Assembly (NCBI GenBank): GCA_961205875.1
Contig: OY540814.1
Coordinates: 9,840,993-9,904,992 of the forward strand
Length of the DNA stretch: 64,000 nucleotides
Origin: Sialis fuliginosa
Lineage: Eukaryota; Arthropoda; Insecta; Megaloptera; Sialidae
Direction of reading: 5' to 3'
A model generated the notes under the pieces. That model saw only the letters and a program-made list of their open reading frames with translations. It was not told the origin of the DNA and ran no database searches. A program made the position numbers and the translations under genes. Below, in pieces: positions 14,101 through 27,080 of the stretch (the first letter of the stretch is position 1; the number at the start of each line of letters is the position of its first letter).

Positions 14101-14594
14101 TAATTGAGATATTTCAGTCAATATTGATAACTTAGCGTACAAAAGTGGCACTTCCAGTAAATTATTACGAAGTGCAGGAGCGCACACAGATATTTTTTTT
14201 AGGGGTGGTCCAAAAAAATGATTTTTTACAGTAATTTGTTTTTTTGTTATTGTTTCATCTTTACGCTAAATATCACATTAATTATCTTTTTTTAGGTTTT
14301 TAACCTATTAAAATGGCATAACTTCTATTTAAGTTTGGAAACTTGTTTTGGTCATCGAGAACATACATGCTTTGTTATTGTTAATATTTATTTCTACTTT
14401 ATAATTATTCAACTATTTTCCAAACATTCTAATTTACTTTTACTTTTTACTTTAATCAACTAACGGATAATTTTAATATTTAAAACATAACTTCCACTAC
14501 ATAATAAATGACACTAATTATAATTTTTCATATCTTAAAAATATTTATTTATTTCAGTAAAATATTATTATATACCCACTATATTTTGAACTTT
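11111..14594. other. AT-rich sequence, nothing firmly recognised
   Basis: Mostly low-GC sequence. A short GC-richer patch at 13860-14030 includes GGTTCAAATCC at about 14005-14015, which matches a tRNA B-box, but no matching A-box or cloverleaf is found upstream. A CTCTATATACAGAGTGTTCCG motif near 12660 resembles the degraded end of a short DNA transposon. Confidence 0.45.
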
Positions 14595-15366
14595 TTAGGT
14601 TTCCGTAGAAAACTAGGAAATCTAGTAGTTTCGCCATGTCCGTCCTCAAAAATTTTAAGCCTATTAAGATGAAATTTGGTATGCGGACGAAGACTGATAA
14701 CACAAAAACAGAAATGATAAGATTTTGAAAAAAAAATTTTTTTGGACCCTCTTTTCATAGACTAAAAAGTGAACTCACATTTTTTTTCATTTATCCCGTT
14801 AAGTGGGGTGTCATTAGATAGGTCTCTTAAAACGAAACAATGACCTTTTGATTTTAACCCTTCAGTCACGATATATTTTCATTTAAATGTCATTATCAGA
14901 GCGCGCCCCCTCTATTTTCTAAGCTATCAAAATAAAAAATTGAAAAATTTTTGAAAGAATATAGCTTTTAATTAGTACTTTCGAACATTGTCAAAATTAT
15001 TTTAGACCCCTCTCCCATAGACTGAAAAGTGAACTCACATTTTTTTTTTCACTTACCTCATTGAGTGGGGTATATTTAGATAGGTCTCCTTAAATGCAAC
15101 AAAAAATGACCTTTTGATTTTAACCCTTCAGTCACGATATATTTGTATTTAAATGTCGTTATCAGAGTGTACCCTTCCCCCTTCTAAAAAATCTAAAAGA
15201 AATCCAGAATGTAGCTTTTAGATAATATTTTCATTGAAAATTATAAGGAACATTGTAACTAGAATAGTTTATAAAAAAAATTGAAATAACTTTTGTTTAT
15301 AAATCATAATGACTACGGAAATCTATCATGTGAGTGCCCAACACGCACTTGGTCGTTTTATTTACT
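14595..15366 (+). repeat. Lepidopteran-type interspersed repeat with internal duplication
   Basis: The left end carries TTTCCGTAGAAAACTAGG followed by TAGTTTCGCCATGTCCGTC. The right end carries ATGACTACGGAAATC and CACGCACTTGGTCG before a T-rich stretch. I recall this pairing as the two ends of a repeat abundant in moth and butterfly genomes. The middle holds a tandem duplication: 14741-14929 and about 15001-15183 share CATAGACT(A/G)AAAAGTGAACTC, AGATAGGTCTC and CAGTCACGATATAT in order. It is non-coding. Confidence 0.65.
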
Positions 15367-18207
15367 TATAATTGTTATATTACAAATATTTGCCTTGAAT
15401 CTTAGAGGCAGTCCGGACTCTGTGTGTGCCCCTGATGGAGGGTTAACAACTTTGTAAAAAAGTAGTAAAATAAAATACATTTTAATTTTTAATGGAATAG
15501 ATACTAAATAGAATTAAGTAACCATTGATCAGTTAAACTTTAAGAATCGCTGACTGAAATAAGGGCCTGATACTAGCATTATATATATTTTTCATCCATT
15601 TTCAGTTTTATTACTTTGTTGTTTTCATCTTATCTTTGATCTTGTTTGTTTTGAACGAATCTAATAATATCTCTTCTTTTTTTGGAGCATCAAGGTAGAC
15701 GAATTTTTATTATTTTTTATTATTCGAATCATTACTTACATTTATTCATATTTTGTATATACTTGTACACAAATCTTACCAACTTATTTACACCCGGAAT
15801 AAATTAATGAAGTGTTTTCTTATCAAACCAGCATTTAATATACCAAAATATAAGAAACCAATCGATAATTAACAGGAAGAAATCACGTGGAAAAAATAAA
15901 CGAAAAAGCAATTAAAGATCGAAATCGGAAACGGTTAAATATTTATCCGTAGTTTCTTTTTTAAAAAGCCTCGGCGACTCGTTCGTGCGAAGTGAAGGTA
16001 ACAACAGCGCCCGTTTGCTTATCCTACAACTAATGGGTTTTGTAATTAGTTTGCTCTTCTTTGCGATTCTGCCGCGAGACCCAGGAAACCCGAGCCAAAT
16101 GCGTTTTGTTTTGTTGCGCTGTTATTTCTTTTCTCTTTTTTGTCTATGTGCTTCTTTATTTGGACAGGATTGAGTAAGTGCCAATTACAGAAATGTTTAC
16201 GAGATGCGTATTTGACATATTTCTGTGCCAATGTAACAAAAATAACCAACATTCATTGGTTTATTCTTTATTCTATTTTTGAATTTGGTATTTAAACACG
16301 CATCTAATTTTACATATATATTTTATCTATAAAATATGTATTCCAACCATGCACATAAGAGAAAAATCAAATAAATTAAAACCTAAGTAAGAAACCAGTA
16401 GATGTATTGTATAATATATTATTATTATATAATCTATTAGTTATACATTTTCAGTATCAATTTTAAGAGAATATATAAACAAAATTAAAAGTAAAGAAAA
16501 AAACAATACCTTATATTATTAGGTGTTCGTGATTTCTCGACTTGCATTGGATAATTACGAACAGTAGGACAATTAAACCTAATTGGTACAAAAGTCGCAG
16601 CGAAAGTCTCTGAATATATTTTGAACACTGGTACACTAATCATGTGCCCAAAAATTGCACATATTATCTAGTCTTCAACAGGAGGATCTTGATATTTTTC
16701 ATTACTCGTACAATAACAAAAATAGTTATTTTTTTTATCAACATCTTCGTTTCTTCTTCTTTTTTACTTTGTATTTCATCAGTCTTTGTTATTCTCTCTC
16801 TCTCTCCTCGCACTTTTCTAGTTTTAGTTTTCATTAGTCTTTTTTTACAACGTTCGGAATTGCCCCATTTCATTCGTTCATCACTGTCCCACGAGCTTGA
16901 AAAAATGAAATATAATTTTGTTTTGAGGCTAGGATCATGCTAGGATTATACAACAAACAATATGGCTGACATCAAATACTGTTTGATCAAGGGTTACAAG
17001 CACTACTTAATCACATTTATATTAATTACATATATTAATTACTTTGTACTCTAAGCATGAGTGGTTTACACTGAACGTTAACGGTCCAATACTAGACGTA
17101 GGCAGGGGTTATTTTAGTGTATAGTTGTAGCTTGTTTCTGCAGTTCCAAAAATGAAAACTGCAGTTGTAAAAGCTAATTTGTGTGGTTGAAAAATTGCAA
17201 GTAGAATGAAAAACATAAAAAAGTGTAAGTGTAGAGCAAAAAAACAGGTCACTATAATTTGTAAGAGAGAAATATACAAAGTATAGAGCAAAAAAGCAAA
17301 AAAAAAGGTATTTGCAGTTGAAAATTATTCTTAAAATAATCCCTGTTAAGTGCAGAGAGGAAATTAGCTTTCCTCTTATAACACACTGAAACCACTGATT
17401 TCGCGATTACCCCGCATTCGTGATTACCTCACTATTCCCTAATTTATAAAATATAATTTTGTATCCCATTTAACACTATTGATCAATTCCATAATTCAAT
17501 AATATTAATGTCCAGCTTAACATAATAGATACAATTACAAACTGTAATACCATTAGATTACTATTGACGCTGCTATTGATACTTCAACATTATTTAACCA
17601 ACCAATTTGAACTGTGCTTAATATATTTGTATAAATAAAAGCAATTCGCACCTTCTTGTTAAAACAACAGCCCCCGTATAATTTCACTTAATGCACTAAT
17701 AGTGTTTCATAATTATCCATCTTAATAATGCATTAGAGCAATACATAACTCTGCACGCTCCACTCATACCAACTTTTCCTCATATACTATGCATATTATA
17801 CATGCACGCGCCACAGGAGCACAAAGTGACTCCCTCTGGTGTCATATTTTCAAATTATGTTCTGATTATGTATACGTCCATCCATTGGTAATTATCTAAC
17901 CCTAGCGCGTTGCAGGATTCTACCTAAAATTAACTCCACTCTCATAACCTTCAACACTTTTATACTCTTCCATGAAGTACGATGGTCGGACTGCCAGGAA
18001 TACCGCACATATAGTATAGCCGTTATAAAATATAGTGTAGTGTAGCAGATAAGGATGTTTTAACAATTCGCTATTAAAATTATGATGTGGGAAGTTAGTT
18101 ATTTATTTCTATAGTGCATATATTTTTTAATTTAAGAGGGTAGAAGCGTCATTGATTTTTAGGTATAAATAAAATTCTACCGTACCGTTTACTATAATTT
18201 AAATTCA
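15367..18207. other. AT-rich sequence with one GC-richer patch
   Basis: At 15960-16100 the composition rises (GCCTCGGCGACTCGTTCGTG and following), without a recognisable product. A short CT tract sits at about 16795-16808. Opposed frames at 16644-16943 overlap on both strands and look like low-complexity shadows. Nothing else is recognised. Confidence 0.45.
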
Positions 18208-19123
18208 TACACCGTGACAATTATATTCTGATACAACTCTTTATCGACGATGAACCGTTAGTGGCGTTATTTTAACTACCCATTATTTAACAAAAAACAA
18301 TTAAAAGTACCATTATGTTATCTAGTATATCATTTAAAACTATTAAGTAATGTATGTAATTAAAATTCGTTTTAATACAAATTTTGAGCGTGAAAGTATA
18401 TCGAGAAATAATATTTGAAAAATATTCTGGAGCAATTCCATAACTCTTAGTATGACATATTTTGGTCTGCTAAAATTGAGGACATTCTGGAAGACAAAAT
18501 ACACGCTCCAATATTCTAAAATGCTGTGTAGGTCATGGTTTGGGACGCCATCATCACAAGAGGCAAATAACCCTTAATTTTTATTGAAAAAGGCGTAAAA
18601 ATCAATGCAACATATTATTTGGATCAAGTATTGAAGAAAAATGCCATGCTAAATGCCAAAAATTTATTTAAAGATGATTTTTATTGGTTTCAACAAGATG
18701 GAGGCTCCTCCCACACAGCAAACAATATTCAAGAATGGTGTAAGGATAATTTGGTTGATTTTTTATTAAAGAACGAATGTCCGCCAAGCTCTTCCGATTT
18801 CATTCCTCCGATTATTTTGTATGGTCATATATGTTGTCTATGCTCCCAGATAACAAATTCTCAAATTTACAGCAATTTAAGAATGTTATTCTCAAAATTT
18901 GGGACAAAATGCCAATGAAAACAGTACGTGCTGCTTGCAATGACTTTTAAAGAAGATTGAAGCTAGATATCAAAGTTAAAGGGGGAGGTATTCCCAAACA
19001 CTTATTATTAATATTCAATACATATGTCTACATTAAAAATTGAATAAAAACTTAACTGTAGCATTATTATAAATTTAATATTTTAATGTTTTCATTTGTA
19101 TCAGAATAAATTGTCACGGTGTA
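18208..19123 (+). mobile_element. Mariner-type transposon, internally deleted
   Basis: Terminal inverted repeats of about 26 bases are clear: CACCGTGACAATT at 18210 and AATTGTCACGGTG ending at 19121, continuing on both sides into TTCTGATACAA. Both ends are flanked by TA (18208-18209, 19122-19123), the target duplication expected of Tc1/mariner elements. The element is about 0.91 kb between the TA pairs, short of the roughly 1.3 kb of a full mariner, and lacks the part that would encode the DNA-binding half of the transposase. It carries only the frameshifted catalytic half, so it is inactive. Confidence 0.88.
18530..18996 (+). pseudogene. Mariner-type transposase, catalytic half, frameshifted
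   Basis: Three frames must be combined to follow the protein. Before 18619 there are pieces resembling the VMVWG block and FIEKGVKINATYYLDQVL. From 18619 to 18918 an open frame of 99 codons holds FYWFQQDGGSSHTANNIQEW and PPSSSDF, the second catalytic aspartate block and the approach to the third. After about 18850 a different frame gives FKNVILKIWDKMPMKTVRAA and then a stop. Counting from the D of QQDG, 37 residues separate it from the position where the third acid should be, which suggests a DD37D-type family. That acid is replaced by isoleucine (FIPPIIL where LNPLDY is usual). Together with the missing N-terminal half, this makes the gene dead. Confidence 0.85.
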
Positions 19124-20075
19124 AATAAATGTTTCTTTTAGGTAACAAATAACACCTTAAATTAAGATTGGTAAGATTATCAAATAAATCTGTGCATCGA
19201 ATCATAATTAATTATTAATTATAGGCCACCCTTAATTCAGTAGTTTGTGATAAAAATGTCTCGAAAAATTCCGTACCTAAATATATGAAAGAATTTTTAA
19301 AAATATTGATTTTGTTAACCCAAATATAATTCAAAGTGATATGATATTTTTAATATAAATATTTCTACATGAAGATATTTGCGTGTTCTAAAATATTAAG
19401 ACAGTTAATAAAACTTCCAAAGTGTCATAATTGAAGACATAAACATAGGGTGCCAAGAAAACAACTAAACTTTTGATAAACATAATAACTTATTCTATGT
19501 TGCTTGAAATACAGAAATCTAATAATGTTAGAGACTTCATCATATTACACTAGACACAGTAATTAATGTCTAGTTTGTAATAATGATATTTAACTTTGCT
19601 TTGTTTATGTAGAATAAAAAAAAAAAACTATACACACAAAGATACAGAGAAAATAATAAAGATAATGACATCGTTCAGAATTAAATGAAACTATGTGCAT
19701 GTTTTGACATCTACTTCGTTATTTCATTGCTCGATGAAAGAAGAACTTTGGAACACTAATTGCTCTTTAAAGGATGCATATGTAATATTGCACACCCCAA
19801 GCAATCTATGGCTTGGATGTGTGTTCTATTGTCGTGCTAATTTTTTTTACGTATGTACATTGATAAAATAAGCATTATATCTCAAACTTTAGTAACCTAC
19901 TTAATAATTACTTAATTTAATAATGATTGGTTTTAATTTTCTGTCTTAAAAATATAAACAAAGTTCAATTTGTCCATATTTATCTATTTTTACACGACGG
20001 CATCACGCTACAGGTCGAAAAACGTAATAAATTAACAGCAATCGTTTTGAATTCACTTAATCTATTTGCAAAATA
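19124..20075. other. AT-rich sequence, nothing recognised
   Basis: No gene or repeat family recognised. A 109-codon frame beginning near 19927 runs across the start of the next mariner fragment and is probably spurious. Confidence 0.5.
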
Positions 20076-20590
20076 TTGGGTTGTTGCAAAAATAATGCAC
20101 GTTTTTCCTATACCTAGATTTAGGTACTATTTTCTCTTAAAGTTGTCGCCCAAAGTACTAAGTGTTGTATATCATTTTAAAGATTTTTTTTCACCGACTT
20201 TCTTTATTTATCTGAACATTTTTCATAAAATTTCATTTTCACCTATTTTAAGGTGATTAAAAAAGATGTCGAAAAAGGATTTTAGAAAAAAATATTTTTA
20301 TGAGTTCACACTCGGCCGCGGTGCAGTGTAAACGGCCAGAAACATCAATAAAGTTTGATGAATCCACGGTGCGGCGTTGGTTTCAAAAATGTCGTGCAGT
20401 TGAAGTAAATTTAGAAGACCAAGAGGGTCGCGGACGTCCTTCTGCTGTTCATGACGACATATTGAATGTTATATGAGAAGCTGTTTATTATTATTGAAAA
20501 ATTTAATCGTGAAATATAGATAGTTACTCTGGAAATTCCAAAAATATCCGTTCAAAGGCGCTACAATAGCTACAATTGTCATATTATAAT
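20076..20590 (+). mobile_element. 5' fragment of a second mariner element
   Basis: The left end TTGGGTTGTTGCAAAAATAA at 20076 follows a TA and has the form of a mariner terminal repeat. About 220 bases of leader precede a transposase start at 20300. The coding similarity fades after about 20540 and I found no matching right end, so the element is truncated. Its terminal repeat differs completely from that of the element at 18208, so it belongs to another mariner subfamily. Confidence 0.7.
20300..20476 (+). pseudogene. Mariner transposase N-terminal fragment
   Basis: An ATG at 20300 opens a 58-codon frame ending at TGA (20474-20476). It contains FDESTVRRWFQKCRAVEVNL and EDQEGRGRPSAVHDD, the second helix-turn-helix of the DNA-binding domain followed by the linker typical of mariner transposases (pattern TVxRWFxKFRxGxxxLEDxxRxGRPS). 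A full protein is about 345 residues, so roughly the first 40 residues upstream of this block and the whole catalytic domain are missing. Traces continue after the stop (EKFNRE, then LEIPKISVQRRY) but the frame is broken. The gene is inactive. Confidence 0.8.
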
Positions 20591-21177
20591 ATGTATTTTA
20601 TTTATGTTATTCAAAGGTTTCATATTTTTACAATGATTGAATGTTTATCTTCAGTCCTGTTTCATTACATTACTTTAATCAAGACAAAATTTGGTTTGCA
20701 TTAAATATTTATTTTATTTATTCTCTTGAGATGGATCAATTTAAGAAAATACTATTATTAATAAGTAAGGTTATGTCATTTATTTAATTATGTTTCCAAA
20801 TGAAATTAATTCAATAATTAATACAAAATATAAGAGTTAAGTTTTAAAAATTACCCCCATGACAACCTTATTAATTAATACATTTTAAAAAGTTTAAGGG
20901 TTGTGCATTTTATGGCCAAGCCATGTTATTTTCTTTTTATGCAGTTATATTTTGTGTCCTTATTCAGATGTATCTCAAACACTACAAAATTAACACTCCA
21001 GTTGTGACATTCTATCCCATGACATTAATTGTAGCGCCAAGTCTGTCAGACCCCCATTATATTTAAACCATTTTTAAACGGTGACTTGGAATTTAAGGAG
21101 TTCATAATAATTGTAATATTAGCGCATGAATGCTGCAGATATTTTATAATTATTGCTAAAAATGTTGGTCTTTACAA
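20591..21177. other. AT-rich sequence with a short dispersed motif
   Basis: GCGCCAAGTCTGTCAGA at about 21034-21050 recurs at about 49496-49512, with similar flanks (CATGACATTAATTG here, CATGTCATTAGTTG near 49651). It probably belongs to a small dispersed repeat. The rest of the stretch shows nothing. Confidence 0.45.
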
Positions 21178-21545
21178 AAATACTACCCGGCAAACGTTGT
21201 TCCGCCCAAAAATAATTTGTTTAAAATTAGACTATAAATACACATGTTCGACCCCAGCACCACCTACTTCGTCCAAAAAAAAATTTTAACTAACAAAGCA
21301 CTAAAAGGACATAATATATAATTCGATACGTCCAGTGGTTTATGCCTGATGATCTCTCATACAAAAAAAACGTTTTGATATATTTTTATATGGAAAAAAT
21401 ACAATTTTTCGAAATATCTCTAGCGCTACTTACTTGATCCAAAAATCTATAAACTTATCGCAGTAAAAAACGAACATATAGTGTGAATATGGCTTCGATA
21501 CGTCCAGTGGTTTAGGCCTGATGACATACATACCCACTAACATTT
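21178..21545 (-). mobile_element. Helitron-like remnant, minus strand
   Basis: Read on the minus strand, the segment ends with AACGTTTGCCGGG, a 3' end I recall from lepidopteran Helitrons in which GGGTCAGCTAGT normally follows. Inside are two copies of GATACGTCCAGTGGTTTA(T/G)GCC (plus-strand sense) at about 21327 and 21499. The copy at 41030-41380 is related and lies in the opposite orientation: it has CCATTGGACGTATCGAAG and AACGACGTTTGCTGGGTCAG. The CTAGT terminus itself is not intact here. Confidence 0.55.
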
Positions 21546-21699
21546 TGATATATTAAGAAGATAATTTTTATCATTAAGCCAACAATCAATGGTGATGAAT
21601 TATTGAATAATTTTTTGACTTTAATATCTTTATGCAAGCAAAACCTAATATCGATAAAACACAGTACGCGTTTCTAATTAATAGAATGCACTTTAATCA

Positions 21700-22120
21700 A
21701 CAACTTTAATTAGTTAACGGATTTTGTTTAAGCAGCGGTAAAAATCCTTTTTCTGCAGAACAAAAAGTATACAATATACTATAAATACCACATACACCCA
21801 CAGACGCAAGCAAAAATAAAATAAAAAACCGAGGTGGCTGTGCATGGCTTTGACACGGTGATTGATTTGCTCTCTCAGATCGACGGTAACTAGACACGTT
21901 AATTATTATCTCCTCTTTGTTCGACAGGATAAAAACCTCCAACACAGTTTCGGATGGACGGACGGAGTACTCTCTGAACGATTTGTACGTAAGCTCTGCC
22001 GGATTTTCAAAAAATATTGATGAGGTGTGAACCACTCGAGGCTGTTCTTTTACTACCCCGCACTGTCTTCAAGAGATTTCGCGTGTATATGAGTGTTTTG
22101 GGTTTTTATCTTCGAAGACA
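21700..22120. other. GC-richer island
   Basis: Composition rises relative to the flanks (for example CAGATCGACGGTAACTAGAC and GGATGGACGGACGGAGTACT). A 109-codon frame occupies the minus strand at 21706-22035, but it resembles no family I know. Regulatory DNA, an unrecognised exon or an old repeat are all possible. Confidence 0.3.
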
Positions 22121-25100
22121 AATTTTTAAAGTCCCGTATAATGATGTCCCTGACAATGATTTATTTTACAAGGAATAAGGATTTTGTTATGAAATATGTT
22201 ATTTTTACTTCAAAGTGATTTTATGCATGGATTTATTTTGAATATAATAAAATATAAACCAGTTTAAATTAAGATTTTCACATTTAAGTATAGAAAATAT
22301 AGAATTATAGTTGTTTACATAGTTTGCTTAGATAAATGTAAGTAGAGTCGCATGCAGAAGTGGTCGACCAGTTTTCATTTAAATTCGCTTATCAAAAACT
22401 TAGTAGGCTTCTTCCATTTGATTACAGTACAGTCAAATAAGCGTTATTAAACTTTGCATTTTGGTTAGGCAGTAATTTTTTAGAGGGTTTCGTAGCGGAG
22501 TCAGTTAGTGAGTTTTCGAGTCTGTGAACAATATCTTTTTGGTGCAATTTTGAAAATAAGTAATAGTTTTTTTGTTTATTCTCCGTAAGTGTGAGTCGGA
22601 CAAAAATTTTGTAAAGAGCATTTTTGTAGGTATAGTAATTCTCTGTAACTATTATAAGTAACTTCTTGACGGTTCGTTTATAATAAAAAAGTTATGAGCT
22701 AAAAACGATAAAAGGATTAAATACTTCTTCGCTTTTTTGTAGAGCGTTTCATAAGAAACAATCTAACCTATTTATTTTTTATTCGGTTTGTTGTTATTGA
22801 TATTACAGCGTTGCCAAAGTAAGGTATATAACAAGTAAAGTTGTTCGCAATAAAATTTCCTACAACCTTCATAATGAAAAAAAAATCATTTGTTTATCCG
22901 CTACGCTGAAAAAAGTGACTAAAATTGAACTTTATTATGTTTTAATATCTAATTAATGTTAATATTTTTTAAGTTGTTACCCCCGGAAAATAAACATTTT
23001 GTAGTAAAGAAAATTCACTGGGAAATTCTTTAATCGATATTGTTTTATTAAACTGTTAATATAAAGGTATGTATAACTTATAAATTGATATAAAATTAAT
23101 TATTGAAATGGACGTATATTTGTGTTTTTATTTAAAATGATGTAACTATATAAACTCCGCCCTAGAAAAAGATAACCGATAATGTTTGTCTTAATATTTT
23201 TGAATCTGTTGTAAGCGATTCTGACCTTTAGGGTGGCAGACGACTTCTGAAACCAATTGTACATTTTTTAAACGCAGTGTATTATAGTAGGTTAGATGTA
23301 ATGAAATTATTCACCGAAAAACTCAGTTGACTTGTAAATGAAATCTACTTTGCTTATAAATAAACATTATTACACAATTTACTTAAATTTCGTTCACATA
23401 TAAGGTAATAAAGCTATCTAATAATACAACAATATTTTTTTTATACTTAAAGTATTCTAAACTAACAAAGCACACTTTATTTTTACGAGCAATACAAAAA
23501 CCAGCACAATTTACATACAGAAAAATAACGCCCCAAAAATTAAATTTGCTACCCCAATTTGATGGTAGCGCGCGTATTCTGAGGACATATAATATAAAGA
23601 ATTCATTTTTCACTGCACATCAGAATCTGCACAAAAAGAACGAATCCTCATAAAAAAGGAGAGTCTCGTGAGTGGAAAAGAATGTTCATCTTCAATATTC
23701 TAGACTTGGAAATCATTTCTACGCTGATAATAATATGTCTTGTGATGTATTTCCACTACATGGAAATAGTTAAAAGCGTGGTTCTACAGAAAGGATGTAC
23801 TACAGTAGTTGAATCTCGTACAAAAAATAAATAACACGTTTATGGTTTAACATCTTAATAAAAAATCTAACGTATATACGTGATAAGTGGTTCTAAGTTA
23901 TTATTTCGTTTTTTTTGTTTTAAAAAATATTATAGGTACATATATTAAATAATCCTGGTTTTTAGTTTTAGTAACAACCAAAATGACTTATTTCACATTA
24001 ATATTTATATAACTCTCGCTCAAACGTCAAGAATGACTATTGATAATTTGTAATTTAGAATAATAATATCAAAATTTAAAACAAATATCAGTAAAACATT
24101 ATAAATTATCTACATACTAAAAATTTCTCAGAAATGTCTGAGAAAGAAATTATTATTTATTATAATTCAATGAAAATATTATGATAGGATGTTGACATTA
24201 GTCTCGGTGGAATAATACAGAATATAAAAGCTGTGTGAAGCAAAGCTCGCTCGTCTTTCGGCGTGGGAGAATCTGGCGCCAAGGACATCGATTTTTGTCT
24301 CTCCATGAACCCACACTGCGCTTTCTGTTAATGTTTTTTATTACATCATTAAACATTGTATTAGTACTTATCCATAGACTAATTCTACATCAAATTATTT
24401 TTAAGTCTTTTATAATTAATTAGTTAGATTTTTTACAGGCATTTATTTTTAATCATCGCTTCTTATTTTCTTGGTACCGTAAATAAGAAAGTTAAATGTT
24501 ATTATTTGATTATTTATTAAAGTTTTATTAAAAGTTATTTTTGATTTGTCAGCATAAAAATTTAAAAAATATATGAAGACAAATAAAAAAAGTTTTTTAA
24601 TCCTTAATTTGTAATAAAACTTTTCATTATTACATTTAAAAAAGTTTTCTCAATACAGTAAAAAGTAAATGATATTATTAAGACATTCATAGCTCAGCAA
24701 TTCTCAAAATACCAGAGTACAAAACAAGTTCGTAAAGCAAACGCCAGGTGTCTACAAGTTGAACATTATTACGATCGTAATCTATTAAGAGAACTAAATT
24801 GAAAACAACTGGAAATCAGATATATTTAAAGCAAGATAAACTTTGCCCATACACTTTGCCGTTCTGGACACATTTAGAGTAGAAAAATCGTGATCTTTTT
24901 ATAGAGTAACATCTATGAAAATTTATATTCAACTTGTACATTAACTGAAACTTGCTTTACTTCAACTTGATTTAAAGAGTACTTACAGAAAATTTTAAAG
25001 TACCATTTTAAGACTTCGTAATAGTAGATCTCCATTATGCAGTTTATCCTGAGTAGAATTACAGTTTACATTCGACATTCCTTGCGACATTACGTTATTT

Positions 25101-25849
25101 TATAAAGACATCATTGTTCAAACAATAAATTTCATACACTTTCATGTTTACTAATGTACCAAAGTTATTTGTGGTTAGATTCGGTATGTTGATACTATTT
25201 TCAAAGATATGCTCTTCTCAAGTGTGCTATTTAGATATTTTTATAAACTGATGTTAAGTGACATTTATTGTCTTCAGTAGATACCGATTATTTGGGATAA
25301 TGTGATTTAATTGTTACCCGTTATCAATATATTATTATATTTATTGATTTTTCAGCTTTTTATTTTTTATTTCACAGGTCGGTTTGGCAGGTATAAAGTA
25401 CTTTGTTTTTCAATAACAAAGCCGAGTAGATCCTTATTGCGGGATATTAATTATAAATGACAGTTCTAATTAATAATATGGTTTATATGAATGATCATTA
25501 TGCATGCAATTAATTTAATTAGAAATTATTTAAGTAGAAATCAGCAATCTAAAAGAAATCTAAAATGCATAGCACATACACTACAATAAATTTATTACCA
25601 CTACTCTAAAATTCCAACTATTTATGGTACCTACATAGATATTATGTCTTTAGTTGTGTCTATTGTTTTTTTATTGTTCTAACTACATACAAGAAGTTTC
25701 AATGATCCATGGAAAAATAAAGTAATGATATTTATTATTTTTATGATAATTTATTATTTCATACATGATACCACACCTATATCCATGAATATATTTGTTT
25801 TGTTGTTTAGGTAAAATGGTGAAACATATATTATTATGTAATTACGTAT
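22121..25849. other. AT-rich sequence, one small GC-richer patch
   Basis: A patch at about 24225-24330 (TCTTTCGGCGTGGGAGAATC and neighbours) stands out from its surroundings and starts a 62-codon frame of no known family. The remainder is AT-rich with no recognised gene or repeat. Confidence 0.45.
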
Positions 25850-26016
25850 TACATAGTATAAAACAAAGTCCCTCGCCGCGTCTGTCTGTGCATGATTTTC
25901 TTAAACGGATTTTATTCCGGTTTTCGCTAATGAATAGAATGTTTCAAGAGAAATGTTTAGGTGTATAATTTGTAGATATTAACCCGGGTAACATCGGGTC
26001 CAATGCGCTAAGTAAA
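25850..26016 (+). mobile_element. Helitron-like remnant (CCGCGTCTGTCTG family)
   Basis: The left part AAAACAAAGTCCCTCGCCGC, the middle GGTTTTCGCTAATGAATAGA and the tail AACCCGGGTAACATCGGGTC followed by GCGCTAAGT follow the order of a short non-autonomous Helitron that I recall from many Lepidoptera. The expected end is CGCTAGT, so the tail has decayed. It is about 165 bases long and non-coding. Confidence 0.6.
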
Positions 26017-26281
26017 GCTATATATATACAAGGAGACACGTGTTTCCAATGTGGTAAGCAAGTTTCATACTGGTAAATAACGCAATACGTTTTTTATAGC
26101 CCTGCCTATATATCGGTTCGCCGTACTTCAGCAACATAAAGTGTCAAGCCGATATATTGGAACGCCGCATCTAAAGGGTTAATATTGATGTTCCGGATAT
26201 AGATAATTTTTTATTATCATTAGATTCAATGACATAATAAGACTAAAATTATAAAATATTATAGAAAACTATAAACATGCA

Positions 26282-26535
26282 CGCGGAAAAAATATACTAT
26301 ATAATAGAATTACAGTTATTCCTGTCTATCCCGTATAGTAAGCGAAACATATAATATTTTACTCTCTGAAACTGCAATAACATAATTTTAGACTGAAATG
26401 TAGTATATTATAATACTCAATATACATAAATTGATGGATAAACTGCAAACATTACAGTAAAATAATATATGTTGTCGCTTACTATCCGGGAAAGATAGGA
26501 AAAACTGTAATTCTTACAGTATATTTTTTTCCGTG
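26282..26535. mobile_element. MITE with about 95-base inverted repeats
   Basis: The left arm begins CACGCGGAAAAAATATACTA and the right arm, read in reverse, begins CACGGAAAAAAATATACTGT. Both continue through AGAATTACAGT, a TCT(A/T)TCCCG block and AGTAAGCGA. The unpaired centre is about 60 bases. No protein is encoded. The target duplication is not clear. The end resembles that of the element at 27246-27552, whose right terminus reads TTTTTTCCCGTG. Confidence 0.75.
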
Positions 26536-26769
26536 TATGAATTATAAACATTATAAATACTACACAATTAAATATCATTCAGCAGTCTAAATTTATGTGC
26601 AGTATTGATTTTCATTGTATATAAACTCACATTTTTGCAATTTAAAACAATCTATTCACATAAAAAAATATTTTTCAACAATAAAATTAAAAAAAGCTCT
26701 ATTTAAAAACACGGAATAAATCAATTTGACCAAATAAAAAAAAGAGAACCATAAAAAAAACTCATCACA

Positions 26770-27080
26770 AGTTGATTTGTGATTGCGCGCGCTCTCTATT
26801 GCAATGCAAGTGTCCAATTTCCACTAATGTATGCAATCCGTACTCCGCGTCAAAATGAAACTGGGATTAACGAATTTTCCGGTTATTGATTACACCGGCG
26901 CCAGATTTGGCATATTTAAATAGACAATCCGGATCTGACGGATGAATTTACGTTTCATTTTTAATTTCTGCGGTATTAATATACCCGAAACGCAATTTTC
27001 GTACTTATACACACCCTCGCATTAGTTTACTTGCGCAGTAGCGACATCTAGCGCCCTCGTCCTGAATCAGACAAGGTACG
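26770..27080. other. GC-richer island
   Basis: CpG-containing unique-looking sequence (GATTGCGCGCGCTCTCTATT, ACACCGGCGCCAGATTTGGC, AGTAGCGACATCTAGCGCCC). No open frame resembles a known protein. It sits between two MITEs. Confidence 0.3.

Noticed and set aside
19927..20256. 109-codon plus-strand frame
   Set aside because: It crosses the left end of the mariner fragment and is rich in F, L, I and K. The real coding remnant starts at 20300.
21706..22035. 109-codon minus-strand frame in a GC-richer island
   Set aside because: No domain, no convincing splice sites and no start context. Noted only as part of the island.
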